DNA from: Cinnamomum chago
Taxonomy: Eukaryota; Streptophyta; Magnoliopsida; Laurales; Lauraceae
Length of the DNA: 64,000 nt
Assembly: GCA_038049695.1 (NCBI GenBank)
Contig: CP142451.1
Span: forward strand, 10,166,001 to 10,230,000
Direction: 5' to 3'
Shown: piece by piece, positions 33,501 through 45,558 of the stretch
Layout of the letters: every line of letters begins with the position of its first letter
How positions within the stretch are numbered: the stretch's first letter is position 1
Notes under the pieces: model-generated
Database searches by the model: none
What the model saw: the letters and a program-made list of their open reading frames with translations, nothing else
What the model was told of the DNA's origin: nothing
Made by a program: the position numbers and the translations under genes

Positions 33501-35206
33501 TTCCAGACCTATAATTCTAAACCAGATTAGTCTTATGGTTCAAAATTGGGTCAGAATTATAGATCTAAAATGATCTCTCTAATTGGATTGAAAATCAATT
33601 CATCTAATAAGCTAGAGTTCTTTAGTCAATATGAGGGACACGAATGGGTTAAGAAATCAGTCTAAATGAGGACTGTAAGAAGAACTTTACCTACTACTAC
33701 ATCAGTCCATACCCATTAAGAAAATAAACACTATTGATATCAACCCCAAATAAAGAAATGGCCCATTTTCATCATTATTCAAATAAAAATAATAGGAAGA
33801 AAAATAATATTGATCATTCAGTGATGACCATTCAAGCAAACAATAACAAAACTGTGCAACAACAAAATAATTTTTCTACATGTACTTGAAATAACACATT
33901 GTAGAATATAATTCAAAGAAGATAAAAGATGAACTGGAACACACCTTTAATATGTTGTGTTGTTTCCTTTCCTTTATCCTTTGTGCTGTTATCTTTGTGA
34001 TCAAATCGGAATGATAGAGTGTAGAGAAAAGTTATATACAAAAAGATAAAAGATATCTCAAGGTTGTTCCTTCTCTCAAGGGAGTTAAAACAACCCCTTT
34101 TCAAATTTGAAAATCTCTTAAAGAGAAAAAGTCAATGCCAGCCCATATAATCAAAAGTATGGGTCAACTAATCCAACTCAACTCATTCAATAATGTGAAC
34201 TGCCCATTTCAAATCCATTATGATGGGTCAATAAAATTGCAAGGAATGGCCCACTTCCATAAAAAAAAAAAAAAAAAAAAAACAAAATCATCATCAAATT
34301 CATCAATTCATGAACCCAATCGAGAAATGATCATAAAGATCCAGGTGAATCGAAAGAACTACATCTGACAGCAAGGCGAAGAGCAGGAATTTGTCAATTT
34401 TTATTTATTTATTTATTTCCCTGTATTTTCTTTGTAAATTTTATTGAGTCAATGTCTTGATAATCAGAGGTTTTCCATTGAGGATGTAATTAACGATCGA
34501 TGAGTTTTCACGATCGGGAGTATGATGTACCCACAAGAATGAATATAAAACCTCCCATTAAATGGAGGGAAATTTGTACTCAATGAATTTTGGTGCATTT
34601 CTTTATTTATGCATAAATTTATTGTGTACAACTTCTTTCCATTTCTCTCAGACAGATTACTAAACCTATTTCTGGTGGTCCTCTGCAAAAATTTTGCCAC
34701 TCTTTGCCAATTCTTGTTTTATCTTGTTTTAGGCTTCTATTGGTAGGCCTATGTTTTGTTTTGCTTTTTTTTTCTTCCCTCTTATAATGGCCTTGGATAG
34801 TTTCCACTTTCGGGGCTTCTAGCCTTTTTCTATTCCTTTCCCCTTTCTCCTTTAATCCAATTTGCCCTTAGTGAAAAAAGATATTGCTCATGACAGAAAC
34901 CCCAACTAAAGATAACATCAGATAAGAATCTAGAGTTTCTTAATTTGCATGATAACCAACGCAACAATCTATGCCCTCAAAAGTCAAAAGCAAAGCAAAC
35001 AACACTAGAGACGGAGAATTAGAAATAAAAAATAGAAACCCATTTCAGAAAAATGGTATTTGAGTAAAAGCCAGATGGGTAAACTGCAAAAGAAAAATGG
35101 AAAGAGGAGATGATGTCGAGAAAAATTGAATTCTGAGTAAAACCCAGATCACAAAACTGCTAAGTAAAAGTAAAGAGGGAGATTCAAATGGGTTTTCGCA
35201 TGGTAC

Positions 35207-35384
35207 CACAAATTTTGATGGGTGGTTCCAGTTTGAGGAGATTGGGCTGCTTCATGAAGATTTCCCTTGAAACGACGCAGAGCTGGCGGATCTCAGACTC
35301 CGATAACTGCACCTGCTTCCCTGCATTGCTACCGCTCACTTCTAGAAGCCGCCTTATGATATCGTTCACCAAAGCAGTGTCCAT
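35207..35384 (-). pseudogene. Orphan second copy of PP1 exon 1 (intact frame and donor)
   Basis: ATG at 35384, then 59 codons and a split Gly codon at a preserved donor (G|GTACCATG), exactly the 178-nt length of exon 1 in the working gene. It encodes the PP1 N-terminal helix region, ending with the canonical PPIKICG. No exons 2-4 lie downstream in the sense direction until the working gene about 29 kb away. A TATA-like motif is retained upstream. Either a gene fragment or, less likely, an alternative first exon for the PP1 gene. Confidence 0.8.
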
Positions 35385-36125
35385 CTCCCCTCTCTCTCTC
35401 TCTCAAAATGAAAGAAGAAGAATTTATATATGCTTTCTCTCTTAGTAAACTCCAACTGGGTTTTGATATAGGTGAAGTGAGCGAGAGAGAGAGATAAAGA
35501 TACAGAGATAGATTTTAAATGAATGTTTGAATATAGGGGAATAAGAGGATCTACTTTGTTGTCAGCTTTATTGCTTTGCTGCTTTGGGCGGTTTGCCTTT
35601 TTCTCGGGCCTCTCTGATAAGAGATAGCTATCAAGACATTCCTCTCTTATCTCTTTCTTTTCCTTTCCTTTTCTTCCTCTCCTGGCTTGCAAATGTAGAG
35701 ATGGAGAAAGAAAGGAGATTCCTTCACTTGTTTTTCAAGAAGCGAGAGGAGGCTTTGTGGCTGTGTGAGAGCGATGTCGTGGGAGGAGTGACGGGGTAAG
35801 GAAAGGAGAGGAAGAGGGGCAACGCACGCCCAGCATCTGGTGCAGAATGAAGGGTCCCACTTTAAAGAGAATGTCCAACCTATTTGTGACCCATCCCATC
35901 CTGAAAGGACTACTTTTTGTCACGCATATGACCCCACAATACAAGCCCACCAGGTAAGTATGGTATGGGGGCCGAAAACCCATGCCTGCCATGAACCATC
36001 ATCACCTGGGGTGTATTGTTTGTTTTGTAGGGAGGGATTGTGGGAGTAGCATGGAGTGATAAATGGGGCTGGCCAACTTTGCATAGCCACTGTAATTCCG
36101 AGTCAAATCCTTAAATTGGTTGAAG

Positions 36126-37676
36126 TAAGTTTATGAAATACTTACTTAATTGCAACATCACACCAAAGTGGATTTCTCTCTCTCTCTCTTTTGTTTTGTT
36201 TTTTTTTTTGTTTTTTTTTTTTTTATCACTCCATCCACTCATGCGGACTCTCATGGGTGAAAGTTCAGCCTCATTTCCTGTAGTGAAATGAATAGGATTG
36301 GACTCACTTGTCTGGTTGGACCTTACAAAAAACTGACCTTTTTCATCGTCCTGAACGATACTTTAAATATAAACCTTTACTTAATAACAATCTTGGACTG
36401 AATGTAGGCTTACATTTGAAGACCGTCCCAACTTTATGAAAATCAAACCTAAACATGAAGCTCATGTGCAACTGTGCCAGCTCAAGCCACATGCTACCCT
36501 CAATTTTAGTTAACTATTGTAGAGATGGGCATAATCCATGCCAGCCATTGCTACATTGGGCTATGTTTTTTTGTCTCGTGAGTTGGGTTTAGAGCCATGC
36601 TTTTTTTTTTTTTTACTAGCTAAATCGGTTAGTGGTACATACTCCAGGATCATACTGTGCATTTGTCTTATTAAAATTTTTTTTAGCACCAGTATCACAA
36701 GCTTGGGCATTTTTCTTTTCCGAAGCATTGTAGTGCCAGCATAAATGTTATTTGTTAGTAGTACTGCGGTATTTTTAGAATACAACTAAACAGGCTTATC
36801 ATGAGAAAAGGCAATAAACTTGCAAAAACTAGCCATTTCGTATCTTTCTTGGAGTATTCTCTTGGATTAGCTGAAAAGATCATGTCTCCCCACTTATTTT
36901 CCACTCCCCTCTCCCCATCCTGCTCCAAGTTTTCTGTGCAACAGCAACTTAAGATTGACTTGAAAGGATACAGCAACATGATTGATCGAATAAAGATGAT
37001 TGATTGAGCAAAATGCAAAACAGACAGCAACATGAGAAGCATGAACTGACGTAGGAGGTCGGCAGTGGGCTTCCTGCCATGACCCACTATATCCATAGTG
37101 GAGATTGGATTTGAAACTTTCCTCCTCAGCTTCTAAATTACAATTGTTGTGTTTGAATAGGCAGATTGTGCATGAATTATAGACTCTTTCAACGACTAGA
37201 TTTTAGTAGTGATTTCATCAACTGAGCTCTAACTTTTTGGCCCTTAATTTAAAGAATTATACTTTTTTACCAATTTTTTTAAAGAATTATTATATTGATT
37301 GTATTTTAGACGATATAGTTTCTCAAAAACAATATTTGTGGTACCTTTAAGGACCTAAGTTAACCACCCAGTCCAAAACATGATCCCCTAATGACCAAAC
37401 GAGCTGGGCAGTGTCAATATCCAACCCAGCCCATCCCATAACCTAGATCTACAATTGACCCAGACTGAACTAGACAAATCTGAGTAAGCCCAAATCCAAG
37501 TTTGAGTTGGCCTCTGGAGCCGGGTTTGGGCTTACCTGGGTTAAACCCCATTATCACATTCAGATTGGATCTAAATCCTGCATCGAGTCCAAATTCACTA
37601 AAATAATAACAAATATATATATATATATATATATTTGAATTCCATTTTAATCTAATTCATGTAAATATTTCTTTTC
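36126..37676. other. Spacer between the PP1 duplication and SF1
   Basis: No convincing coding frame. CT and poly-T runs near 36176-36223, AT microsatellite at about 37615-37634. A stretch near 37370-37560 rich in CCCAGCCC, GACCC and GCCCAAATC motifs resembles decayed nonautonomous transposon sequence. Confidence 0.45.
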
Positions 37677-37953
37677 TATATATAAGTACACACATATGAA
37701 ATACACGTGGGCTCAACCAATCAGGAACCAGGTCAGGCCTGGCCCAATGACAAAACCGCCTTGTGAGTTGTGAGTCACCCGCCACCCATTTGTGATCAAC
37801 TTTACTTTCCCTTTACGCGATAAAATAAAATACCTCTCACACTTTACTCGCAAAACTCCTCCAATCCAACTCAATCTCTCTTTCTCGATTAAACCCGATT
37901 GGAATCTCTGAAACCCTAGTTTTCTTCCGTTTCGCTTTCTCTGGCTCGATTTC
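37677..37953 (+). promoter_or_regulatory. SF1 upstream region
   Basis: Contains TATATATAAG (37677-37686), a G-box CACGTG (37704-37709), CCAAT (37717-37721) and a telo-box AAACCCTA (37911-37918) in the likely 5' UTR. Which motif sets the start site is unknown; the TATA-like motif is about 270 bp from the ATG and lies upstream of the CCAAT motif, an odd order. Confidence 0.4.
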
Positions 37954-38409
37954 ATGGAAAATCCTGCGATTTCTTCTGTCGAGAATCCTATCGTTCCACA
38001 AACCCTAGCTACTTCCTTCCAATCGATCTCTTCCGAAACCCTAGATCCTTCTTTCCAAGCCCCGCAATCTCAAATCCCTCATCCTCTCTGCAATTCCTTT
38101 TCTTCGTATTCTTCAGATCCTCCTAACCCTCCTGAAGAACCCCACTATCCTCCTCCGCCTCCAGAAACCCTAGATCCGTATTACCAAGACCCCCCTCCGC
38201 CGCCTCCTCCCGAAACCCTAGCCGTCCCTCCACCGGATCCACCTTCTTCCCCCGATCAAAACCCTCCCGAAACCCTAGCTTCACAATCACAAAATCCGTT
38301 CTTTTCTGATCGGGATCCTCTGAATTCTGCTGATCAGCCTCCACAGCCGCCGGGAAATCAAGAACCCGATTTGAGGAATCTCTCTCCGCCTCTGCCTTCT
38401 GAAACCCTA
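37911..38409 (+). repeat. Array of seven telo-boxes (AAACCCTA) at the SF1 5' end
   Basis: Perfect AAACCCTA at 37911, 38000, 38036, 38165, 38213, 38270 and 38402, all on the sense strand. The first is in the 5' UTR region. The six in the coding sequence share one frame and encode Thr-Leu, five of them within Glu-Thr-Leu. Confidence 0.97.
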
Positions 38410-40560
38410 GATGCTGGGAAATCTGGCTCGGATGCCGGTTTCCAGCTGCCTCTACTCTCCGAGAATGGCGTCAATGCGTCTAACAGTGGAAACGACAGAG
38501 ACTACTCCGGAGGGGAAGAGGAGACGACCAGCCGGCGCCGCCGGCGCAGCAGGTGGGACCCGCCGTCCGAATCCGATCCGCAGAGCGATGGCACGGGTGG
38601 TGGGCGGAAGAGGAAGTCCCGTTGGGCTGATGAACCGAAGCCTGTGATTCAACTGCCTGATTTTATGAAGGATTTCACTGGAGGTATGGAGTTAGACCCT
38701 GAAGTTCAATCCCTCAATATTAGGCTTTTAGAGATCAGTCGGCTGTTACAGTCTGGTCTCCCATTGGATGACCGCCCTGAAGGCGCTCGCTCGCCTTCAC
38801 CTGAACCAATTTACGACAACATGGGCATTCGGATAAACACCCGTGAGTATCGTGCCCGCGAGAGATTGACCCGAGAGAGGCAAGAAATTATCTCCCAATT
38901 GATCAAGCGGAACCCCGCTTTCAAGCCCCCACCGGATTACCGTCCCCCCAAGCTTCAGAAGAAGCTTTACATACCCATGAAAGAATATCCGGGTTACAAT
39001 TTCATAGGCCTTATCATTGGGCCGAGAGGGAACACGCAGAAGCGAATGGAGAAGGAGACTGGCGCGAAGATTGTGATTCGGGGAAAGGGGTCAATTAAAG
39101 AGGGTAGGTTGCAGCAGAAGCGCGACCTGAAACCTGATCCTTCAGAGAACGAGGATTTACATGTTTTGGTAGAAGCAGAGACACAGGACGCACTTGATGC
39201 TGCTGCAGGAATGGTAGAGAAGCTCTTAATGCCTGTTGATGAAGGGCTAAATGAACACAAGAGGCAGCAGCTTAGGGAACTTGCTGCTTTGAATGGAACA
39301 ATAAGGGATGATGAGTTTTGTAGGCTGTGTGGGGAGCAAGGGCACCGGCAGTATGCTTGTCCTTCCAGAACTTCAACTTTTAAGAGTGATGTTCTATGCA
39401 AGAATTGTGGGGATGGAGGGCACCCAACTGTTGATTGTCCAGTGAAGGGAACGGTGAAGAAAATGGATGATGAGTATCAGAATTTCTTGGCTGAGTTAGG
39501 GGGGACTACGCCAGTTTCGCTTACTAAACAAAGTTCGGCATTGCCAATTCTTGGTTCGAATGCTTCGGGAAGCAATCCACCTTGGGCAAGTAATAACAAC
39601 ACCGGAAGTGTATCACAAGCGGGATTGTCTAATGGCATCAAGACTGGAAAGGAAATTGATGAAACAAATTTATACATAGGGTACTTGCCACCTACTCTGG
39701 ATGATGACGGTTTGATTCGGTTGTTTTCCCCTTATGGTGAGATAGTGATGGCTAAGGTCATTAAGGATCGCGTTACAGGGTTGAGTAAAGGGTATGGTTT
39801 TGTGAAATACTCTGATGTTTCTCAGGCTAATCAAGCTATAGCCAGCATGAGTGGGTATCGGCTAGAGGGGAGAGTTATAGCTGTGAGAGTTGCAGGTAAG
39901 CCGCCACAGCCTACGATACCTCCAGGGCCTCCAGCTCAAACCATGCCCTCATACCCTCGTCCGGATCCCTCAGCTGGTGTGTACCCACCTCAGCAATTTA
40001 CTTCTGGTGGGCCACATGGAAACCCACCACCTGGAAGCTACATGACAGCCCCTGTTCCTTGGGGGCAAACAGTTCCTCCTCCGTATCCCCACTATGCCCC
40101 TCCACCTCCACCTCCCGGCTCAAGTATGTACGCCCCTCTTCAAGGACAACCCATGCCCTCGTATGGTTATCAATATCCCCCTCCCCCTCCGCTTCAGACT
40201 CCACCTGTAGGTGCTCCATCCCAAAATATGCCTTCTACTGAATCCACTCAAAATTACCCCCCTGGAGTGCAAGTACAGAATAATCCATCTGCACAGACAT
40301 TGCCAAACAATAACTATGGTAGTTCAGTAGCTGGAATGGCACCAAATGTTCCACCACCTTATCCACCAGCGTCTATGGGGTATCAATCTTACTATGGTGT
40401 AGCTCCTCCTGTCCCTCAATCCACAATGGATCATTCCCAGAGCGTGGGAAGTGCCCCATGGGCCCCAAATCCACCTGCAAGTCAGCCTGCTTCATCTGCA
40501 GAAACGCCGACATATGCTGCAGACTCAGAATACGAGAAGTTCATGGCGGAAATGAAGTGA
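37954..40560 (+). CDS. SF1: Splicing factor 1 / branch-point binding protein homologue
   Basis: A single uninterrupted frame of 868 residues. It binds the intron branch point and cooperates with U2AF at the 3' splice site in the nucleus. Domains in order: Pro-rich N-terminus with ETL repeats (1-190); two UHM-ligand motifs RSRW and KSRW (199 and 222); helix-hairpin region (about 235-330) with an SPSP phosphorylation motif (280-283); KH-QUA2 RNA-binding domain (about 335-440) with GPRG loop (356-359). Then two CCHC zinc knuckles (C456-C469, C482-C495) and an RRM (572-648; [14 protein letters not shown]) typical of plant SF1. The C-terminus is Pro/Gly/Tyr-rich. The ATG is supported by the upstream UTR-like sequence and by in-frame N-terminal repeats. 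Length is slightly above the Arabidopsis homologue (about 800). Confidence 0.96.
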   Translation: MENPAISSVENPIVPQTLATSFQSISSETLDPSFQAPQSQIPHPLCNSFSSYSSDPPNPPEEPHYPPPPPETLDPYYQDPPPPPPPETLAVPPPDPPSSPDQNPPETLASQSQNPFFSDRDPLNSADQPPQPPGNQEPDLRNLSPPLPSETLDAGKSGSDAGFQLPLLSENGVNASNSGNDRDYSGGEEETTSRRRRRSRWDPPSESDPQSDGTGGGRKRKSRWADEPKPVIQLPDFMKDFTGGMELDPEVQSLNIRLLEISRLLQSGLPLDDRPEGARSPSPEPIYDNMGIRINTREYRARERLTRERQEIISQLIKRNPAFKPPPDYRPPKLQKKLYIPMKEYPGYNFIGLIIGPRGNTQKRMEKETGAKIVIRGKGSIKEGRLQQKRDLKPDPSENEDLHVLVEAETQDALDAAAGMVEKLLMPVDEGLNEHKRQQLRELAALNGTIRDDEFCRLCGEQGHRQYACPSRTSTFKSDVLCKNCGDGGHPTVDCPVKGTVKKMDDEYQNFLAELGGTTPVSLTKQSSALPILGSNASGSNPPWASNNNTGSVSQAGLSNGIKTGKEIDETNLYIGYLPPTLDDDGLIRLFSPYGEIVMAKVIKDRVTGLSKGYGFVKYSDVSQANQAIASMSGYRLEGRVIAVRVAGKPPQPTIPPGPPAQTMPSYPRPDPSAGVYPPQQFTSGGPHGNPPPGSYMTAPVPWGQTVPPPYPHYAPPPPPPGSSMYAPLQGQPMPSYGYQYPPPPPLQTPPVGAPSQNMPSTESTQNYPPGVQVQNNPSAQTLPNNNYGSSVAGMAPNVPPPYPPASMGYQSYYGVAPPVPQSTMDHSQSVGSAPWAPNPPASQPASSAETPTYAADSEYEKFMAEMK

Positions 40561-41252
40561 TGTGATTGGTTCGCCATGCCATTCCTGTCGTGGAAGTAAG
40601 TGAGAAAATTCTTCTTTGCCACTGTTTTTCCATTATATAGTCGAATCTGTTGAGTTCTAAATTCTAATACCTTCTATGAACTAAACGTGATTAATGATTG
40701 AGAATTTGAGATGTAGGTTGATGACTGTTGGATCATGAGGATTGCTAAATGGATTGATTCTGACTGTTGGATCTATTTGCATTCTCAACAATTGGAATCT
40801 ATACACAATCTGGCATGGTTTTAATGTTGGAGGATCAGTACAACCCCATATATGTTGACATTGAATTTGAGTCATTGTTATCCATGGTGGCTGTTTACCT
40901 AAATTTTTCAAGGGAGTTACTCTAGATCTAGATATAATAAGATCATTTCCATTCTTCAGCGCTAAAATTGAAACATTCTAGCTTATCAGGAGAAAAAACC
41001 TATTTTCCATATTCATGCATATGCTTTTTTCTTTTTCTTTTTCTCTCTTTTTTTTTTTTTTTAAATTTTAAAATTTAAATCTGCAATATAAATACATATA
41101 CCTACACCCAAACTGTTTGACATAAAAGAACCATCTAACAACTTAAAATTATTTACGCATCTTCAAGAAGTAATTATGTAATCAATGTTCTATCCTTCTC
41201 GCACTCTAGCCATATTTTTTCATTTCTTGGCTCATGTCATTTTTTAGATGTA

Positions 41253-41566
41253 TGTTAGAATTGTTGGACCATTTATTTTGGGTCCATAGGACCATTTATT
41301 TTGTGGCCCAATATGACCACATAGGTTAGCCCAATTATGTGTCTAAATAAGGCATTCATATTGGTAAAAAATTATTCATTTTTACGTATGTTAATTGGGG
41401 GAACATATTAGGGAGGTTTTTGAAATCTTTCCTCGATGGAAGGAAGAAGAGCTATGGATTCAGGTATAACTCTATCATATTTCTGATTTATTATTCACAT
41501 ATATGTATTATTTGTTTAAACTCAATATCTTGAACGACAAGAAATTCTAACACTTGGTATCAGAGC
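41253..41566 (+). mobile_element. Copia-type LTR (300 bp) with primer-binding site
   Basis: Starts TGTTAGAATT and ends AATTCTAACA (41552), perfect inverted termini. It is followed by TGGTATCAGAGC (41555-41566), the initiator-tRNA-Met primer-binding site used by many plant Ty1/copia elements. No pol region follows, so this is a fragment. Confidence 0.75.
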
Positions 41567-41640
41567 TCTTGGTTTTGGGTATAACAAATAATCAATTGTA
41601 TTTATTTTATCCTTTTTGAAATTTTTGGGTTTGTCATTCC

Positions 41641-42037
41641 AAGATGTTGATTATAAACAAATAATACATGTATGTGAATAATAAATCTGAGATATGATAG
41701 AGTTATACCTGAATCTCTAGCTCTTCTTGTTTCCTATGCCAAGAGAAGGCCCTCCTTGGTGAGGGGTTTACTACTTTCCTGAAGCCCTTTTCTTTACTTT
41801 CGCTCGTACTCTCGTAAGTGATGGAAATGGTTTCTTTTATGGAGAGACTTTCCTCCCATCAAGGAAAGATTTCAAAAACCTCCCTAATATGTTCCCCCAA
41901 TCAGCATACTTAAGAATGACAACTAAATACATAATTTTTGACCAAGATGAATGCCTTATTTAGACGCATAATTGGGCTAACCTATGTGGTCATATTGGGC
42001 CACAAAAATAAATGGTCCAACATTCTCCCACCTGGTC
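41641..42037 (-). mobile_element. Inverted partner LTR with polypurine tract
   Basis: Reverse complement of the LTR at 41253-41552, with an extra internal segment. Shared landmarks: ATTATTCACATA..TGTATTATTTGTTT, GGGGGAACATATTAGGGAGG and TTAGCCCAATTATG. On the minus strand it is preceded by CCAGGTGGGAGAA (42035-42023), a polypurine-tract-like sequence, so this is a 3' LTR in the opposite orientation. Together the two form a large imperfect inverted repeat. Confidence 0.7.
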
Positions 42038-45000
42038 CAATTGATCACATAAGTCTAGCAAGAATATCTTGATCCTTGCGTTTGTTTGAAAGATAATGTG
42101 ATATACCTTCAATTAGGGCAATTTGCATGCCATTTTCATGTTGTTTTGCTCTTGAAAAGTAGGCTGAAAAATGTATGAAGAAATTCAGGTAGACTTTTGA
42201 GCAGGTTGATGTGAGAATGTTATTTTAAGTTTGCCTGTGACCTCTTATAAGATATAAGTGCTGCTGCTTCTGCTATAATAGTTACCTGTGAAACCTGAAA
42301 TTTCATACTGTGTTTTGAATTTTCCATAAAAAATTTAAATTGAAATTGTCAAATAAAAAATTAAATTAGAAGGCGACAGTATTAAGAAACCAAATATCAT
42401 ACATGTATTTTCACTGTATATTAAGGATTTCAAGTTTAGATAACTTACCACCAAAACTCTATGAATAATCTCCCTGACTAAGAATCCAGAACTAAAAATT
42501 AAATAGAAGGAAAGAAGAAAAAGGCATCATCTAATTCTTTTGTCTCACGCTAGCCCTTCTTATTATCCTAATGGACCATCTCTGTTATCTTTTTTCGCTC
42601 CAGAGGCAATAAGGCTTCAGAAATCGAGGAGGTAGTTGGGTTTATTTTGTGGGGGTGTGGGTTTTTTTTTTGGGGGGGTGGGGGCGCTAAAATCATCTTT
42701 TCACATTATTGTGAAGGGGTTAGGAGGAGAACTGGGGCTGGTCAAAATTACTCTTTCATGTAATTGGGGCCAGGTTAAAACTGTCTTTTCACATTATCAA
42801 GTTTAATTCTATACCCACCTGGTAGTTGGTGGAGTGGCATAACTGTGTGGGGATGTTTGAAACCACCCTAGATGTGCCCCGTTTGCGTTTGTGTGCACCC
42901 CGGGGGATTATTCCTGTTGGGTTAAAGGCCTCAGGAATACCCTTGTCATAAAAAAAAGAAGTAAGTTTGTCTTTATGATCCTATTTATCATCCTGGCACT
43001 TCTCAATGGGCTCTGCATGTTCTGAAAACCTTGTTATTTCCAATTTCTGTAAAAAATAGCTATTTTTTTTTAAACCCCAAACCCACCCACAGAAAAACTC
43101 CCTTTTCATTACTATTTCTTTTTAACAGCGAGGTGGGTTTGGTTTCGGGGTGTTGGGTTCTGTCTACATGGGGCTTTATGAAACATAGGGATTACAGATC
43201 CTAAGTGTTTCATTTTAAATTAGAATATACTGATAGTATGCTCATGGATTTTGTCATTATGTCACCTTTTGTTTTATATGGCAGAGGGCTGTCTCACCTA
43301 GGAGCATGGGCTTGTGCGAAGACAAGCATTTTGCTAATGATTAAGTAATTTAATCCTAATAGTTTTGGCATCCTAAAAATAATATCTAATAATTTTGATG
43401 TTCTTGTGCTATATTATATTCATGTTCTTCATTTCTTGACCCCGCTACTGGTTATGATTTGGATTTTTGGCAGGCATCAGGTTTCTTGGAGCTTTTGTGA
43501 ACCTGATTTATTACCTATTGCTATGACTACAAAGTTGTTGGAAGTTTGGGACTCACACTTTAACCTTGCTGTACTGTTATGACAATTGCAGAGACTCATG
43601 GACTGAAAGATCACTTTATTTTGCAAAGTGTAATAGAAATTCTTCATCCAGCTTGCTGTAGCTTAATGCTGATTCTTATTCGGCATCGAAGCAGATATCT
43701 TCTTCATGTGGATGGGGCTGCCATTTAGTGCATCTTGGATCCTAGTTTCTTTCGTGCTAGACATTATCTAAAATTTTCTTGAGGACCTAATTACTGACGT
43801 TTTTGGGTTGTGTCATTGTGTTCTATTTGTGATAGATTTCATGCTATTGTTTTGTGGATTTTTTTATATAATTTTCTTTTTTGCTTCGGTGCTTCTAACT
43901 TCTTTTCTGTTTCCAGTGGTCATCTTCATTTATTTTTTTTCCTCCTTTCTTGTGAGCATCCATGTTTAACCCAGCCATTATATGTATGGAGCTGCTTTGA
44001 CAGGTGCCCCTCTCGACTCCAGTTTAAATGGTCTCCATCATGGTTTGGTGCATTTTCATATAACTGATTAAGGGAGTGTGTGACTGACCCTTATATGCTG
44101 ATCCTTCAGATTTTGCTTATTTACATTGTTAACCTTATTTGTCTTTCCCGTCCTTATATGGCAGGTTGAGAGAAATTCTATTCCTGCATTGGTAATCACT
44201 GGTTCTTCTCGAACAACATAGAATTTGTAGATGTAGTGCTAACTCTTCCTTTCCTGCCCTCATCCTAGCTTTTTGCCTAACAACTTGAAGTTATGGGATT
44301 TCTACATTGTCACAAATTCACAAGTTTTTCATTTTTTCTGTTTATAGTCTTTATATGCATAAATTCTTATTGTTGTTATTTATTTATTTTTGCAGCTCTA
44401 AGTTCTAATTTACATAAATGTGTGTTCTGCTGTACAGCATCATCATGTTCTTGGTGCCCTTTTGTCATAGCCATGATTTTTTTTTTTTTTGGCCATAATC
44501 ATTTGCACAAAATCATGCTGGATTTCAGTTATTCTTCATTTTCCTGATACATTGTCTAAGCCATTAAAATAAATATTTATTGTTCATTCTGTTTGGACTT
44601 AAAAAAAGCCATATGATTTCTTAAATGTTAGTATTGTCTAGGAATGTCAGGAGATGATTTTGCATTAGACTTCTAGGGCTATTTACATGCTCCATTTGAA
44701 CAGCTGTTGATAACTTTAAATAAAGCGTTAGGTAACCAGTTAATCATGTCTTGAAGGTTGAGCTGAATGAACTGGGTACAGAAATGATCGGTTGGTACAT
44801 TCAAGCCCGTTTAAAGAAGGATCAAAGTTAAATCAGTCGCTGTGATATGTTCCTTTATCATCACATAAGGCAAGTTTTTCACTATTGTAATCTTGCGAAA
44901 CGTTCAACCTGGTGGACATGCATTCTTGAAGCAAAGGGAAACTATGCGTCAGTTTGTACACGTGTGTATGTTTTGGTTTGTACACGTGTATGTTATGGAG

Positions 45001-45558
45001 GTCATTTTCCTGACGGGACTCACCACTGTGGGGCAACATCCTACAATAATCGAGACTGGGAGATCATAGCCATTCAATATTCAGTCTGTTTTTGTTGAAA
45101 GTGGACCATCGTGCTTCTAGGATTTTTTTTTTTGGAGTTTATTGAAATAAGGGTGAAAATTTTCAGATAGGTTAGAACTTTCATGGTCTTTTGATAGATG
45201 AGCCATCCATCATCTGAACGAGTCAGTGGTCTGGATGGTCAGAACATGTCCCCCACTTCAGCTCAATGCTTGTCGATTCCATACAAAATATTAGGTCAAG
45301 AATCATATGTTTTTTATATTGTAAAGGACATTTGATATGATTTCCCATTGTGATCATAGCCTTCTTCCACTAAATCTAGGGTCACCTAAATGCATTCTAC
45401 TCATACACAGAAAAATGAAATAGCTACAGCCGTGTATCCTATTTTTCTAACATATGATGCACAAGTGGGGAAAGGGAGCTCACTCACTCTCTCACACGCG
45501 CACGCGCACAAATAGAAGAGAAGGTACAAGTGTGGGAGGAAGAACCATGAGTTGGAGG

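Larger units (their letters stand above)
31324..34880 (+). mobile_element. 5'-truncated LINE-like insertion, itself interrupted
   Basis: Flanked by a 16-bp direct repeat ATATTGCTCATGACAG (31308-31323 and 34881-34896). Copy 1 has a single, slightly different version near 10280, so it is a true insertion. The 3' end carries a LINE-like tail (CCTTAGTGAAAAAAG). The 5' part (to 32109) decodes, with stops, as the zinc-binding region that follows plant LINE reverse transcriptases: CYLCDKDRESTPHLLFHCPF and VWKNRNDVVF. The roughly 2.5 kb between is unlike a LINE 3' UTR and may be another insertion. Confidence 0.6.
30056..36125. repeat. Segmental duplication, copy 2 (PP1 5' half), with later insertions
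   Basis: Colinear with about 9225-12260. It was interrupted by a MITE (31056-31281) and a LINE-like insertion (31324-34880). No PP1 exons 2-4 occur on its 3' side, so the duplication took only the first exon, part of intron 1 and the promoter. ORFs other than exon 1 look non-genic. Confidence 0.8.

Noticed and set aside
44293-44547. 84-codon Phe/Cys-rich ORF
   Set aside because: T-rich spacer DNA; composition explains the hydrophobic translation.
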